Shown piece by piece: positions 56,459-64,000 of a stretch of 64,000 bases of DNA. The position numbers and the translations under genes were made by a program. The stretch comes from Bombilactobacillus mellis (GTDB lineage: Bacteria > Bacillota > Bacilli > Lactobacillales > Lactobacillaceae): positions 708,325-772,324 of the forward strand of contig NZ_KQ033878.1 of the NCBI RefSeq assembly GCF_000967245.1, in the 5' to 3' direction. The first letter of the stretch is position 1. Every line of letters starts with the position of its first letter. Below the pieces are notes generated by a model. The model did no database searches and was not told the origin of the DNA. It saw only the letters and a program-made list of their open reading frames with translations.

Positions 56459-57154
56459 ATGCCGGCAATAGAACGAGTGAAAGATAAGGCTCTTTCTAAA
56501 TTTACATCATTAGTTTATCTGTATACGGGATTAGGAATTACTTTTTGGCTCTTAGCTGCTTTCGCTTTGGCTAAAAATCAAGCATTCACGGTTCCGCTAC
56601 TATCTTGGGGCGCTCAGCACCAGATTCTCTTTACTATTTTAGCTGTTGCAGTTCCTTTAGTTTTTTTAAGCCTCTGTCAACGTTTTGCTCAACGTTCTTA
56701 TTTTTTAACTTTTGTCTGTTATTTGGCCTTTTTAGCTGCTTTTTCGATACTAGGCGTTCCTATTTTCTATTCTTATTCTGCTAAAAGTATCGTTCAAGCT
56801 TTATGTATGAGCGCCATTGCTTTTATAGTGATGGCTGGTTACGGCTATGTAACAAAAACTGATTTAATGACTTGGAGCAGAACATTAATGACAGGCTTAA
56901 TTGCTGTCATTATTGTATCTATTTTAAATTTGGTACTATTTAAAAGCACTATTATGATGTTAATTATTAGTGCTGTGACCACAATTTTATTTCTTGGTTT
57001 AATTGCTTGGGATTCGCAAAATTTAAAAAGAATTTATTATCAAAGTCAAGGAGCTAATTTAGGAGCGATCGCATTAGTAGCTTCTGTCAATTTGGTACTA
57101 GATTTTATTAATTTATTCTTAAGTCTGTTATCTCTTTTCGGCAATGATAACTAA
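56459..57154 (+). CDS. Bax inhibitor-1 (BI-1/YccA) family membrane protein
   Basis: 231 residues with seven spans. YGYVTKTDLMTWSRTLMTGL and the C-terminal VLDFINLFLSLLSLFG are the family hallmarks; conserved Asp residues in the last spans (WDSQNLKRIY, VLDF) form the pH-sensor pair of the family. Such proteins mediate calcium leak in B. subtilis YetJ; role here unknown. Single gene with own terminator, SD GGAGG. Confidence 0.88.
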   Translation: MPAIERVKDKALSKFTSLVYLYTGLGITFWLLAAFALAKNQAFTVPLLSWGAQHQILFTILAVAVPLVFLSLCQRFAQRSYFLTFVCYLAFLAAFSILGVPIFYSYSAKSIVQALCMSAIAFIVMAGYGYVTKTDLMTWSRTLMTGLIAVIIVSILNLVLFKSTIMMLIISAVTTILFLGLIAWDSQNLKRIYYQSQGANLGAIALVASVNLVLDFINLFLSLLSLFGNDN

Positions 57155-57170
57155 AAAATAAAACTTAGAA

Positions 57171-57198
57171 ACTGCTCTTTTTTAAGGGCAGTTTTTTT
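57171..57198 (+). terminator. Terminator of the BI-1 gene
   Basis: ACTGCTC and GGGCAGT pair (one G-U) around an 8-base loop, followed by T7. The MFS gene starts 20 bases later. Confidence 0.8.
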
Positions 57199-57217
57199 AA
57201 TTTAAGGAGGAATTTTC

Positions 57218-58396
57218 TTGTCCCGTAAATTAAAAAGTTGGACAACTTTAGTCGGTATTATCGCTCTTACTAGTGTAACTCGGTTAGATTCAATCATGGC
57301 CCCTTCGCTAGTCAAAATTCAGCAATCATTTCCACAGGCTGATCCTACTCAGGTAGAATCGATTGCTTCCATTGGTGATGTAGCTTCTATGGTAGCTTCT
57401 TTTATTTTTGGCTTTATTCTAACGCGCATTACCTATAAACAAGCTGCTGTTTTGGGCTTATCACTCTTAGCTGCGGGCGGCTTATTACCTCTGTGGATTC
57501 ATCAAAATGTTTCGCAATTAATTATTTTTGCCTTAATAGTGGGCTTAGGTAGTGGTGCTATCACTACTGTTTTGCCTAGTTTATCAGCTGCAGCTTATCA
57601 AGGTGAACGGCGATCGGATCAATTTGGCTTTAACGTAGCTTTAGAAGATGGTTTTGCGATGGTTTGGATTGTTATAGGCGGCTATTTAGCCAATATTAGT
57701 TGGTTGCATAATTACTATGTCTACACTATTACCATTATCGCGTTAATTTTAGCAATTTTATTTGTACCCAATATTCACCCGACTGATAATGAGGTCACTA
57801 ATAATAAAATGAATGTTTCCCAAAAGAATCAATGGGGTTTAATCATTGCTTTAGTTATTATCTCTATGTTGGTGGAAGTTTTGGTTGCTGTCATGACCAA
57901 CAAAATGGCGCTGTATCTGCATTACTATCATATTGGTGGCCCTAGTACTGCTGGCAAAGCTTTATTATTCGTACGCGCAGCTTCCATTGTCGCTGGTATT
58001 GGAATTAGTGTTTATCGTAAAACTTTTGGTCATTATCTTTTAGCTGCCGGTTTTAGTTCAATTATTTTAGGAGCAGTAATTCTAATTTATGTGCATACTT
58101 TTTGGACCAGTGCGCTAGCGGCATTTTTGATCGGTACCGGTGGATCTATTGCTTTAATTACTATTCCTTTTCTTCTATCTAATTTAGCTTCCGCGAAAGT
58201 TTACCCCATTGTCATGGGAACTTTTTCGGCTTTAACTAGTTTAGGCTTTGCCTTTTCTGCTTGGTTCTTTAAATATACTGCTCCAATTTTTAGCAGCAAT
58301 AATTTAATAGGAACTTTTTGGGCAATGATCACTTTGAGTGTTATTATTATCTTAGTATTATTGTTTTCTCAAATTCAAAAAAAGGCAAGTGTATAA
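57218..58396 (+). CDS. MFS transporter paired with a hydroxyacid dehydrogenase
   Basis: 392 residues, about 12 spans. Start TTG 57218 (MSRKLKSW) with AAGGAGG upstream. DSIMAPSLVKIQQSF in the first spans and IGDVASMVASFIFGFILTR follow the family; it is not of the 14-span drug type. The dehydrogenase gene follows after 13 bases, so the pair likely handles a hydroxy- or oxo-acid. Substrate unknown. Confidence 0.8.
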   Translation: MSRKLKSWTTLVGIIALTSVTRLDSIMAPSLVKIQQSFPQADPTQVESIASIGDVASMVASFIFGFILTRITYKQAAVLGLSLLAAGGLLPLWIHQNVSQLIIFALIVGLGSGAITTVLPSLSAAAYQGERRSDQFGFNVALEDGFAMVWIVIGGYLANISWLHNYYVYTITIIALILAILFVPNIHPTDNEVTNNKMNVSQKNQWGLIIALVIISMLVEVLVAVMTNKMALYLHYYHIGGPSTAGKALLFVRAASIVAGIGISVYRKTFGHYLLAAGFSSIILGAVILIYVHTFWTSALAAFLIGTGGSIALITIPFLLSNLASAKVYPIVMGTFSALTSLGFAFSAWFFKYTAPIFSSNNLIGTFWAMITLSVIIILVLLFSQIQKKASV

Positions 58397-58409
58397 GGAG
58401 GGTTTTTAA

Positions 58410-59270
58410 ATGAAACTGGGTTTTATTGGAACTGGTGTTATGGGTAATGCCATTGCTTCTAATCTGCAAAAAGCTGGTTATGAGCTCTGGGTTTATAATC
58501 GAACTAAAGCTAAAACTGATAATTTGGTTGCCGCTGGAGCTACCTGGTGTGCTACCCCTCAAGAAGTAACTGAAAAAACTGATATTATTTTTACAATGTT
58601 AGGCTTTCCCCAAGATGTCGAACAGGTTTATTATGACAGTCAAGGTATTTTTCAAGCCGATGTTCAAAATAAAATTCTGGTAGATATGACTACCTCTAAA
58701 CCCCAATTAGCGCAAAGAATTTTTCAAACTGGTCAAAAAAAGGGTGCTCAAGTTTTAGATGCTCCAGTATCTGGTGGTGATATTGGTGCCAAAAACGGTA
58801 CTTTAACCATTATGGTCGGTGGCCAACAAGCGACCTTTGACAAACTTCAACCCTTATTTCAAGCTGTCAGCTCTAAAGCCCAACTCTTTGGTCCTGCCGG
58901 TGCCGGCCAAAATACCAAAATGGCTAATCAGATTATGATTGCCGGTACTATGACTGGTATGAGTGAGATGTTAGTGTACGCTAAAGCTGCCGGCTTAGAT
59001 TTAAATAAAGTTTTAGAAACTGTTGGTGCCGGCAGTGCAGCTAATTGGAGTTTAACTAACTATGGCCCCCGGATCTTAAAGGGTGATTATAACCCGGGAT
59101 TTTTCAGTAAACATTTCTTAAAGGACTTACGGATTGCCCTAGATACAGCTGCGGAAATGAAAATTGATTTACCAGCTACAAAACAGGCGAAAGAACTCTA
59201 CGAAAAATTAGTTGATGACAAGAAATTAGGCGATTTAGGTACTCAGGCCTTAGTAAAATTATGGTGGTAA
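58410..59270 (+). CDS. NAD(P)-dependent beta-hydroxyacid dehydrogenase (3-hydroxyisobutyrate / tartronate semialdehyde type)
   Basis: 286 residues: Rossmann GFIGTGVMG (4-12), substrate motif DAPVSGGDIGAKNG (117-130) and catalytic Lys170 in GQNTKMANQI. Oxidises or reduces small 3-hydroxyacids in the cytoplasm; the exact acid (tartronate semialdehyde, succinate semialdehyde, hydroxyisobutyrate) cannot be read. NRTKAK after the first strand suggests NADP preference. Second gene of a two-gene operon with the MFS carrier; terminator at 59.33 kb. Confidence 0.88.
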   Translation: MKLGFIGTGVMGNAIASNLQKAGYELWVYNRTKAKTDNLVAAGATWCATPQEVTEKTDIIFTMLGFPQDVEQVYYDSQGIFQADVQNKILVDMTTSKPQLAQRIFQTGQKKGAQVLDAPVSGGDIGAKNGTLTIMVGGQQATFDKLQPLFQAVSSKAQLFGPAGAGQNTKMANQIMIAGTMTGMSEMLVYAKAAGLDLNKVLETVGAGSAANWSLTNYGPRILKGDYNPGFFSKHFLKDLRIALDTAAEMKIDLPATKQAKELYEKLVDDKKLGDLGTQALVKLWW

Positions 59271-59325
59271 TTAGTTTATATCCGTTTTAATTTAAAAATT
59301 ATATAAGATAAATTGGTGATAATTT

Positions 59326-59372
59326 AAGAAAGTAGCGCAAATCAAAAAGATTTTGCTACTTTCTTCTTTTTT
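59326..59372 (+). terminator. Terminator of the MFS/dehydrogenase operon
   Basis: AAGAAAGTAGC pairs perfectly with GCTACTTTCTT over an 18-base loop, followed by C and T6. Confidence 0.8.
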
Positions 59373-59498
59373 AGAGACAGCTGTATAAAATGTCATTAGT
59401 TGGAAATGGGAAAATTTTGTTTTCACAACTTTATTAACTCTCTTTTTACCCTCTGGTCTGTTATGATATTAACTAAGAAGTGTATGAGGTGATCAGCC

Positions 59499-61835
59499 AT
59501 GCTGAATTTACAACATTTAAAAAAATATTATCAAGTCGGAGATACTACCACTAAAGCACTCGATGACGTCAATGTGAATTTTCGTGATCGTGAATTTGTA
59601 GCGATTTTAGGGACATCAGGTTCTGGAAAAACTACTTTGCTAAATGTCATCGGTGGCTTAGATCGCTATGATTCAGGTAATCTCATTATTAATGGCAAAT
59701 CCACCCAAAACTTTCAAGAACAAGATTGGGATGCTTACCGTAATAATACTGTAGGCTTTATTTTCCAAGATTATAATATTATCAGCCATTTAAATATTTT
59801 GGACAATGTTACTTTAGGCATGACTTTGAGTGGTGTTGATGCAGCTACGAAAAAAAAGCGGGCACAAGAAGCTCTCACCCGCGTTGGATTGAAAAATCAC
59901 ATCCATAAAAAACCTAGCCAATTATCAGGTGGTCAATTGCAACGAGTTGCCATTGCCCGGGCTTTGGCCAACGATCCTCAAATTTTACTAGCTGATGAGC
60001 CGACAGGTGCTTTAGATACTAATACTAGTCAAGAAATTATGGCTCTAATTAAAGAGTTGGCTCAAGATCGTTTAGTTATTATGGTTACCCATAATCCACA
60101 GTTAGCAAAACAGTATGCTGATCGGATTATTAACTTTTCCGATGGTAAAATTTTAACTGACTCTAACCCGGAACAAACAGTTCTGGACTCGGAAAGTTTC
60201 CATCCGCGACGTACAAAAATGAGTTTTGCTACTGCTTTAAAACTCTCCTTTACCAATATTATTACCAAAAAAGGGCGGACCTTTTTAACCATGTTGGCTT
60301 CCAGTATTGGTATTATCAGTATTGGTATCGTCTTAGCTTTGTCTAATGGTTTTCAAAAACAAATTGATAAAACTCAAGCTGAGGCCTTGTCTCAATTTCC
60401 GGTTACCATTTCTCAAGTCACTTCAGATTCCAAGCAGTATCAAAGTGAAGCTAATCAAAACAGCAATAAATCATTTCCTAAAAATAATCGTGTCATCGCC
60501 AAAGTCAATCCGGTTAACGCCGCACAACATTTTAATCAGATTACTCCTGCTTATGTACGTTACGTTAATCAAATTAATGCAACCGATGCGCGCAATATTG
60601 CTTTGACTTATACAACTGGATTTAACTTACTGCGGCAAGTTCACGGCAAGTATCGTCCCATAACTTTTGCAGTTTCTCGTAACGACACTATTAATAATTC
60701 GCAAAATCTCATGTCGGCTAGTGTCGGTGTCGGCGGCAGTGTTTATCCGGTAAATCGCAATGGTCGCCAAACTTTTCTACGCAAAAATTATCATGTCTTA
60801 GCTGGTCGTTATCCGCAGAAAGCAAATGAAATTGTCCTGATTGCCAATAAACAAAATGCGGTTAACTTAGATGCACTGAAAAACGCTGGTTTTACTTTTC
60901 AAAATAAAGAAAAACTAGACCCTGATCAAATTCTCAAAACTAAAATCAAACTAGTGGCTAATGATGATTTTTATACAAAGCTGCCGACAGGAAACTTTAT
61001 TCCTAATCAAAACTATCAACAGCTGGCCCAGGCTCCAAAAACTAAAACTTTAAAAGTAGTTGGTATTTTACGTACCTCCAATAAAAATTCCGACGGCTTA
61101 TTAGCAGGTGGTTTCGCTTATTCTGACCATTTGACTAAAGAAGTAATGCAGCTTAATAAAAATTCCGCTATCGTGCAAGCCCAAAAAAGCAGTTCGATCA
61201 ACGTTTTAACTAATGAGCAATTGAACAGTGAGCAAAAAGCCCTTTTGTTAACCACTTTAGGCGGCCGCAAAACTCCTAGCATGATTCAAATTTATCCTAA
61301 CAGCTTCGATGAAAAAGATCATATTACTAGTTATCTTGACCGTTACAATCGTGGAAAATCTAAAGCTCAAACTGTCATTTATAACGATTTAGCTGGTAAC
61401 ATTACCAGTATTACCGGCGGCTTAATGAACGCTATTACTTACGTCCTTGTAGGCTTTGCAGCTATTTCTTTAATTACATCAATTATTATGATTGCTATCA
61501 TTACTTATACTTCCGTAATTGAACGTACTAAAGAAATTGGTGTTTTAAAAGCCTTGGGTGCTCGTAAAAAAGATATTACCCGTGTCTTTGACGCTGAAAC
61601 TACTATTCTGGGCTTAGGATCCGGCATCCTCGGTATCGTTATTGCTTGGCTTTTAACTTTTCCAGCTAATGCTATTTTATATAATTTAACCAACCTGACT
61701 CACGTTGCTCAACTTAATCCGCTCCATGCTGTTATCTTAGTTATTATTAGTACGATCCTAACTGTTTTAGGCGGACATATCCCTGCGCGAATGGCCGCTA
61801 AGAAAAATGCTGCTATTGCTCTTCGTTCTGAGTAA
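59499..61835 (+). CDS. Fused ABC transporter ATP-binding/permease protein (MacB-like)
   Basis: 778 residues. ATPase domain first: Walker A GTSGSGKT (38-45), signature LSGGQ (141-145), ADEPTGALD. An FtsX-type permease follows: one span at about 265-285, an outside domain of roughly 350 residues, then three spans from about 640 to 770 with VIERTKEIGVLKALGARKKD. This is the mechanotransmission (MacB/LolD-type) class, in Gram-positives used for peptide export or peptide-antibiotic defence. Start ATG 59499 with GAGGTG upstream; no adjacent two-component system or accessory protein was seen. Confidence 0.9.
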   Translation: MLNLQHLKKYYQVGDTTTKALDDVNVNFRDREFVAILGTSGSGKTTLLNVIGGLDRYDSGNLIINGKSTQNFQEQDWDAYRNNTVGFIFQDYNIISHLNILDNVTLGMTLSGVDAATKKKRAQEALTRVGLKNHIHKKPSQLSGGQLQRVAIARALANDPQILLADEPTGALDTNTSQEIMALIKELAQDRLVIMVTHNPQLAKQYADRIINFSDGKILTDSNPEQTVLDSESFHPRRTKMSFATALKLSFTNIITKKGRTFLTMLASSIGIISIGIVLALSNGFQKQIDKTQAEALSQFPVTISQVTSDSKQYQSEANQNSNKSFPKNNRVIAKVNPVNAAQHFNQITPAYVRYVNQINATDARNIALTYTTGFNLLRQVHGKYRPITFAVSRNDTINNSQNLMSASVGVGGSVYPVNRNGRQTFLRKNYHVLAGRYPQKANEIVLIANKQNAVNLDALKNAGFTFQNKEKLDPDQILKTKIKLVANDDFYTKLPTGNFIPNQNYQQLAQAPKTKTLKVVGILRTSNKNSDGLLAGGFAYSDHLTKEVMQLNKNSAIVQAQKSSSINVLTNEQLNSEQKALLLTTLGGRKTPSMIQIYPNSFDEKDHITSYLDRYNRGKSKAQTVIYNDLAGNITSITGGLMNAITYVLVGFAAISLITSIIMIAIITYTSVIERTKEIGVLKALGARKKDITRVFDAETTILGLGSGILGIVIAWLLTFPANAILYNLTNLTHVAQLNPLHAVILVIISTILTVLGGHIPARMAAKKNAAIALRSE

Positions 61836-61841
61836 TAAAAA

Positions 61842-61886
61842 AATAAATCCCACAATGCAGTTCTTCTTATCATTACGGGATTTATT
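61842..61886. terminator. Convergent terminator between the ABC and proC genes
   Basis: AATAAATCCC pairs with GGGATTTATT over a 25-base loop; T7 follows on the minus strand, so proC uses it best. Confidence 0.7.
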
Positions 61887-61890
61887 AGAA

Positions 61891-62655
61891 TTATTTATTA
61901 GCAGCCTCAACTGCTTGAATAAGAGCATTACGAAAACCTGTAGCTTCTAATTCTGCGACCCCTCTAATAGTGGACCCGCCCGGAGTTGTAACTTCATCTT
62001 TTAATTGCCCCGGATGTTGTTGGGTTTTCTGAGCCAATTGAGCTGTTCCTAATAGCATTTGTGTAATAATTTGATAAGATTGCTGTCGGGGTATACCATT
62101 AATTACAGCAGCATCACTCAAAGCTTCCATCATGATATCTACAAAAGCTGGTGTACAACCGGCAACTGTTCCGTAAATTCCTAATAGCTTTTCGGGAACA
62201 ACGTAAACCTGCCCTAATTTTTGAAAAAGATTAATTACTAAATTACGATTGGTTTCTGATTCTTGATCAGCAAAACTTAAAGCCGTGATTCCGGCATTTA
62301 TTTGCACCGGAGTATTCGGTACCGCTTTGACAAAACTGGTATCTACTGGTAATTCAGCATTAACAGCCGTTAAGTCTCCTCCAGAAGTAGAAACGATTAA
62401 ACCATGATAATGGGCTTTTAACTGTTCTAAAATGGCTTTTAGTGCACTTTGAGGAACAGCCACAATTACTATTTCATTAACATTTAAAGCGGAATAATCA
62501 TTGGCTAGGAAAAGATGATACTTTTGAGCAACTTTTTGTGCTGTATGATGCTGACTTTTCAAAACCATGATATCCTGATTATTCACTTGGGAGCTTAACA
62601 AACCTTTGATGATAGCTTGTCCAATTTTTCCCACACCGATAAAACCAATTTTCAT
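61891..62655 (-). CDS. proC: Pyrroline-5-carboxylate reductase
   Basis: NAD(P)H-dependent last step of proline synthesis. 254 residues from ATG 62655, where GAGGTGT lies six bases upstream; a longer frame has no ribosome binding site. Motifs: GFIGVGKIGQAI near the start, VKAVPNTPVQINAG and DEVTTPGGSTIRGV. C-terminal ELEATGFRNALIQA is typical. Single gene; proA/proB are not in the window. Confidence 0.93.
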   Translation of the reverse strand: MKIGFIGVGKIGQAIIKGLLSSQVNNQDIMVLKSQHHTAQKVAQKYHLFLANDYSALNVNEIVIVAVPQSALKAILEQLKAHYHGLIVSTSGGDLTAVNAELPVDTSFVKAVPNTPVQINAGITALSFADQESETNRNLVINLFQKLGQVYVVPEKLLGIYGTVAGCTPAFVDIMMEALSDAAVINGIPRQQSYQIITQMLLGTAQLAQKTQQHPGQLKDEVTTPGGSTIRGVAELEATGFRNALIQAVEAANK

Positions 62656-62830
62656 AATATTACACCTCTTTATAATTAAATCTAACACATTTTTTCTCAA
62701 TAATTTACGGATAATTCAGGCCTTTTTCTTAAAAATTTATTAATTATTGGTTTCAAAGCGGCTAATGCGTTAAAATGCTAAGTAGTGATATATGAATTTT
62801 TAAAATGTAGTTTCAGGGGGTTTTCCACGT

Positions 62831-63787
62831 ATGAAAGTAACTAAATTATTAACTGGTGGAGTCTTGGTAATTATGTCAATTATAGTTGTTATCCAATTTA
62901 AATTTGACAGTTTTATTCAAGCGCTCTTAGGTTATGCTGATCTAGGGGCAACTGCCAGTATTTTATTGGCAATTGCCTTATTAGTAGCTGGAGCTATTTA
63001 TATTATCTGTCATTCCAGCACTAGTATTGTGCCCCCGATTATTAGCTTCATTATTTTACTACTGGGCGGTATTATGGGTATTTTTAATGCCACCCGTTTC
63101 CCAGGGCTAATGTTGTGGTCTTGGGCGGCAATCGCTATTGGTTTAATAATGGCTATTATTACGATCATTATGGATTATTTCTTTGAACCGGCAATCGATC
63201 AATATGGCAATTCCCATAGTAATAGTTACTATGACAATAATTACCAGGCACCTAATAACTTTAATTCCAATAATTATCCTAATCAACAGTCCAATATGAA
63301 CCCGCCTGTCGCCCCACCTAATAATCAAGCCCAGGCCTATAATAACAATTATTCTAACAACTATCCTAATAATCAGAATTCTTTAGACGCGGCTAATAAT
63401 TCTTATAATAACTACGCTCCTAATTATAATAACTATCAAAATCCTTCCGCTACCCCCGAACAGCAACAATCACCCCAGGTGCCGCCGCAAAATAATTATC
63501 AAACTCCCCCCCAGAATTCTAATAATTATTACCCGCCGCAGCCTCCAGTGGACTCTAATCAGCCTAACTATGCCCCGAATTCTAATTATGAAAATAATAT
63601 TCCATCTTCTCAACAATCAAACCCGGGCAATAATGGTTACCCATCGAACAATTATGGCAATACCCCTTATCCGCCGCAAAATCAGATGCCTGCAGCTCCC
63701 AACTCTAGCCAAAATGTTCCTCCAAAAGCGCCGCAACCTCCTAAAACCTATAAAAGACAATTTAAGGCTCGTGATCGCCAGCGTTAA
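62831..63787 (+). CDS. Membrane protein with Asn/Pro/Tyr/Gln-rich low-complexity tail
   Basis: 318 residues. The first 125 hold four spans, the last ending MDYFFEPAIDQYG. From about 128 to 300 the chain is almost only Asn, Pro, Tyr, Gln and Ser, and it ends in a basic cluster (KTYKRQFKARDRQR). The SD is AGGGGG, 12 bases before ATG 62831. I do not recognise the family with confidence; similar four-span heads occur in DUF4064-like lactobacillus proteins. The tail could be a cytoplasmic or surface disordered region; topology is undecided. Confidence 0.75.
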   Translation: MKVTKLLTGGVLVIMSIIVVIQFKFDSFIQALLGYADLGATASILLAIALLVAGAIYIICHSSTSIVPPIISFIILLLGGIMGIFNATRFPGLMLWSWAAIAIGLIMAIITIIMDYFFEPAIDQYGNSHSNSYYDNNYQAPNNFNSNNYPNQQSNMNPPVAPPNNQAQAYNNNYSNNYPNNQNSLDAANNSYNNYAPNYNNYQNPSATPEQQQSPQVPPQNNYQTPPQNSNNYYPPQPPVDSNQPNYAPNSNYENNIPSSQQSNPGNNGYPSNNYGNTPYPPQNQMPAAPNSSQNVPPKAPQPPKTYKRQFKARDRQR

Positions 63788-63859
63788 TTTTTAAAAAAAT
63801 ACCAATTTAAAGCAATTTTTCTTCACAATTTCATCATAATTTATTACTATACTAGCGCT

Positions 63860-63948
63860 GTAGTCAATTGAGAGATTGATTATAACATATAAATTGTATT
63901 CACATCCTTACTCCTCCGAAAGTGCCAGTGTTACTGGTACTTTTTTTA
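63860..63948 (+). ncRNA. Candidate small RNA with C-rich anti-SD loop
   Basis: A possible transcript of about 90 bases between the preceding gene and the window end. It has an unpaired ACTCCTCC segment (63910-63917), complementary to ribosome binding sites, directly before a terminator (AAGTGCCAGT/ACTGGTACTT then T5). TATACT at about 63852 is a weak -10. Could instead be the 3' untranslated region of the membrane protein gene. Confidence 0.35.
63920..63947 (+). terminator. Intrinsic terminator near the right edge
   Basis: AAGTGCCAGT and ACTGGTACTT pair over ten positions (one G-U) around a 3-base loop, followed by a T-run. It lies about 130 bases after the last plus-strand gene. Confidence 0.8.
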
Positions 63949-64000
63949 ATCGAACAAATAAGCGGTTTCATATTTTGTTAAAGGTTCTAAAGCGAATTAA

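Overview
The window is low-GC Firmicute chromosome. Gene content points to a lactic acid bacterium of the family Lactobacillaceae: a lysine-type MurE beside an aspartate racemase (the L-Lys/D-Asx wall chemistry of lactobacilli), an rsmG-noc-soj-spo0J cluster, class II GalT, an asnA under a T-box, DUF1129, DUF951 and DUF4931 proteins, and a WxL-like surface protein. An insect-gut or plant-sugar lifestyle is possible but is inference. No rRNA, tRNA, CRISPR array, prophage or intact insertion sequence was found. The parAB/noc/rsmG group usually lies near oriC, so the window is probably origin-proximal.

Layout. 0-8 kb (all minus strand): ABC-F protein, then an envelope run read as response regulator, histidine kinase, murE, aspartate racemase, LCP ligase, preceded by a zinc-ribbon membrane protein. 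8-9.2 kb: a newly recognised 52-codon membrane protein gene and the wreck of an Rgg-type regulator. 9.2-11.7 kb: an MFS transporter translationally coupled to kynureninase. 11.8-14.3 kb: copper operon (cupredoxin, CopA) under two CopY boxes. 14.4-20 kb: GH1 phospho-beta-glucosidase and a 1295-residue secreted adhesin-like protein. 20-24 kb: MFS pump, coaBC, DUF4931 protein. 24.1-26.6 kb: TPP riboswitch and thiM-thiD-thiE. 26.7-33.3 kb: small alarmone synthetase, TetR/YhgE pair, domain-permuted GH3 beta-glucosidase.

33.4-38.7 kb: a tight operon rsmG, noc, soj, spo0J, DUF951, ychF, DUF1129. 38.9-43 kb: CPA1 antiporter with a SpoIIM-like protein, and T-box-controlled asnA. 43.3-49.6 kb: gatD without murT, a GH31 glycosidase, galK-galT. 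49.7-53.7 kb: MFS pump, ECF S-component, lysine riboswitch and lysine permease. 53.7-56.2 kb: trehalose-6-phosphate hydrolase and TreR. 56.4-64 kb: BI-1 family protein, an MFS/hydroxyacid dehydrogenase pair, a fused ABC transporter, proC, an Asn/Pro/Tyr-rich membrane protein and a possible small RNA.

Themes: sugar scavenging (GH1, GH3, GH31, GH13, Leloir galK/galT), vitamin and amino-acid supply under RNA control (TPP, lysine, T-box), wall building with D-aspartate, and several drug-type exporters. The least expected items are the kynurenine module beside a decayed regulator, the mirrored half-parS hairpin in the rsmG leader, and the putative C-rich small RNA near the right edge.
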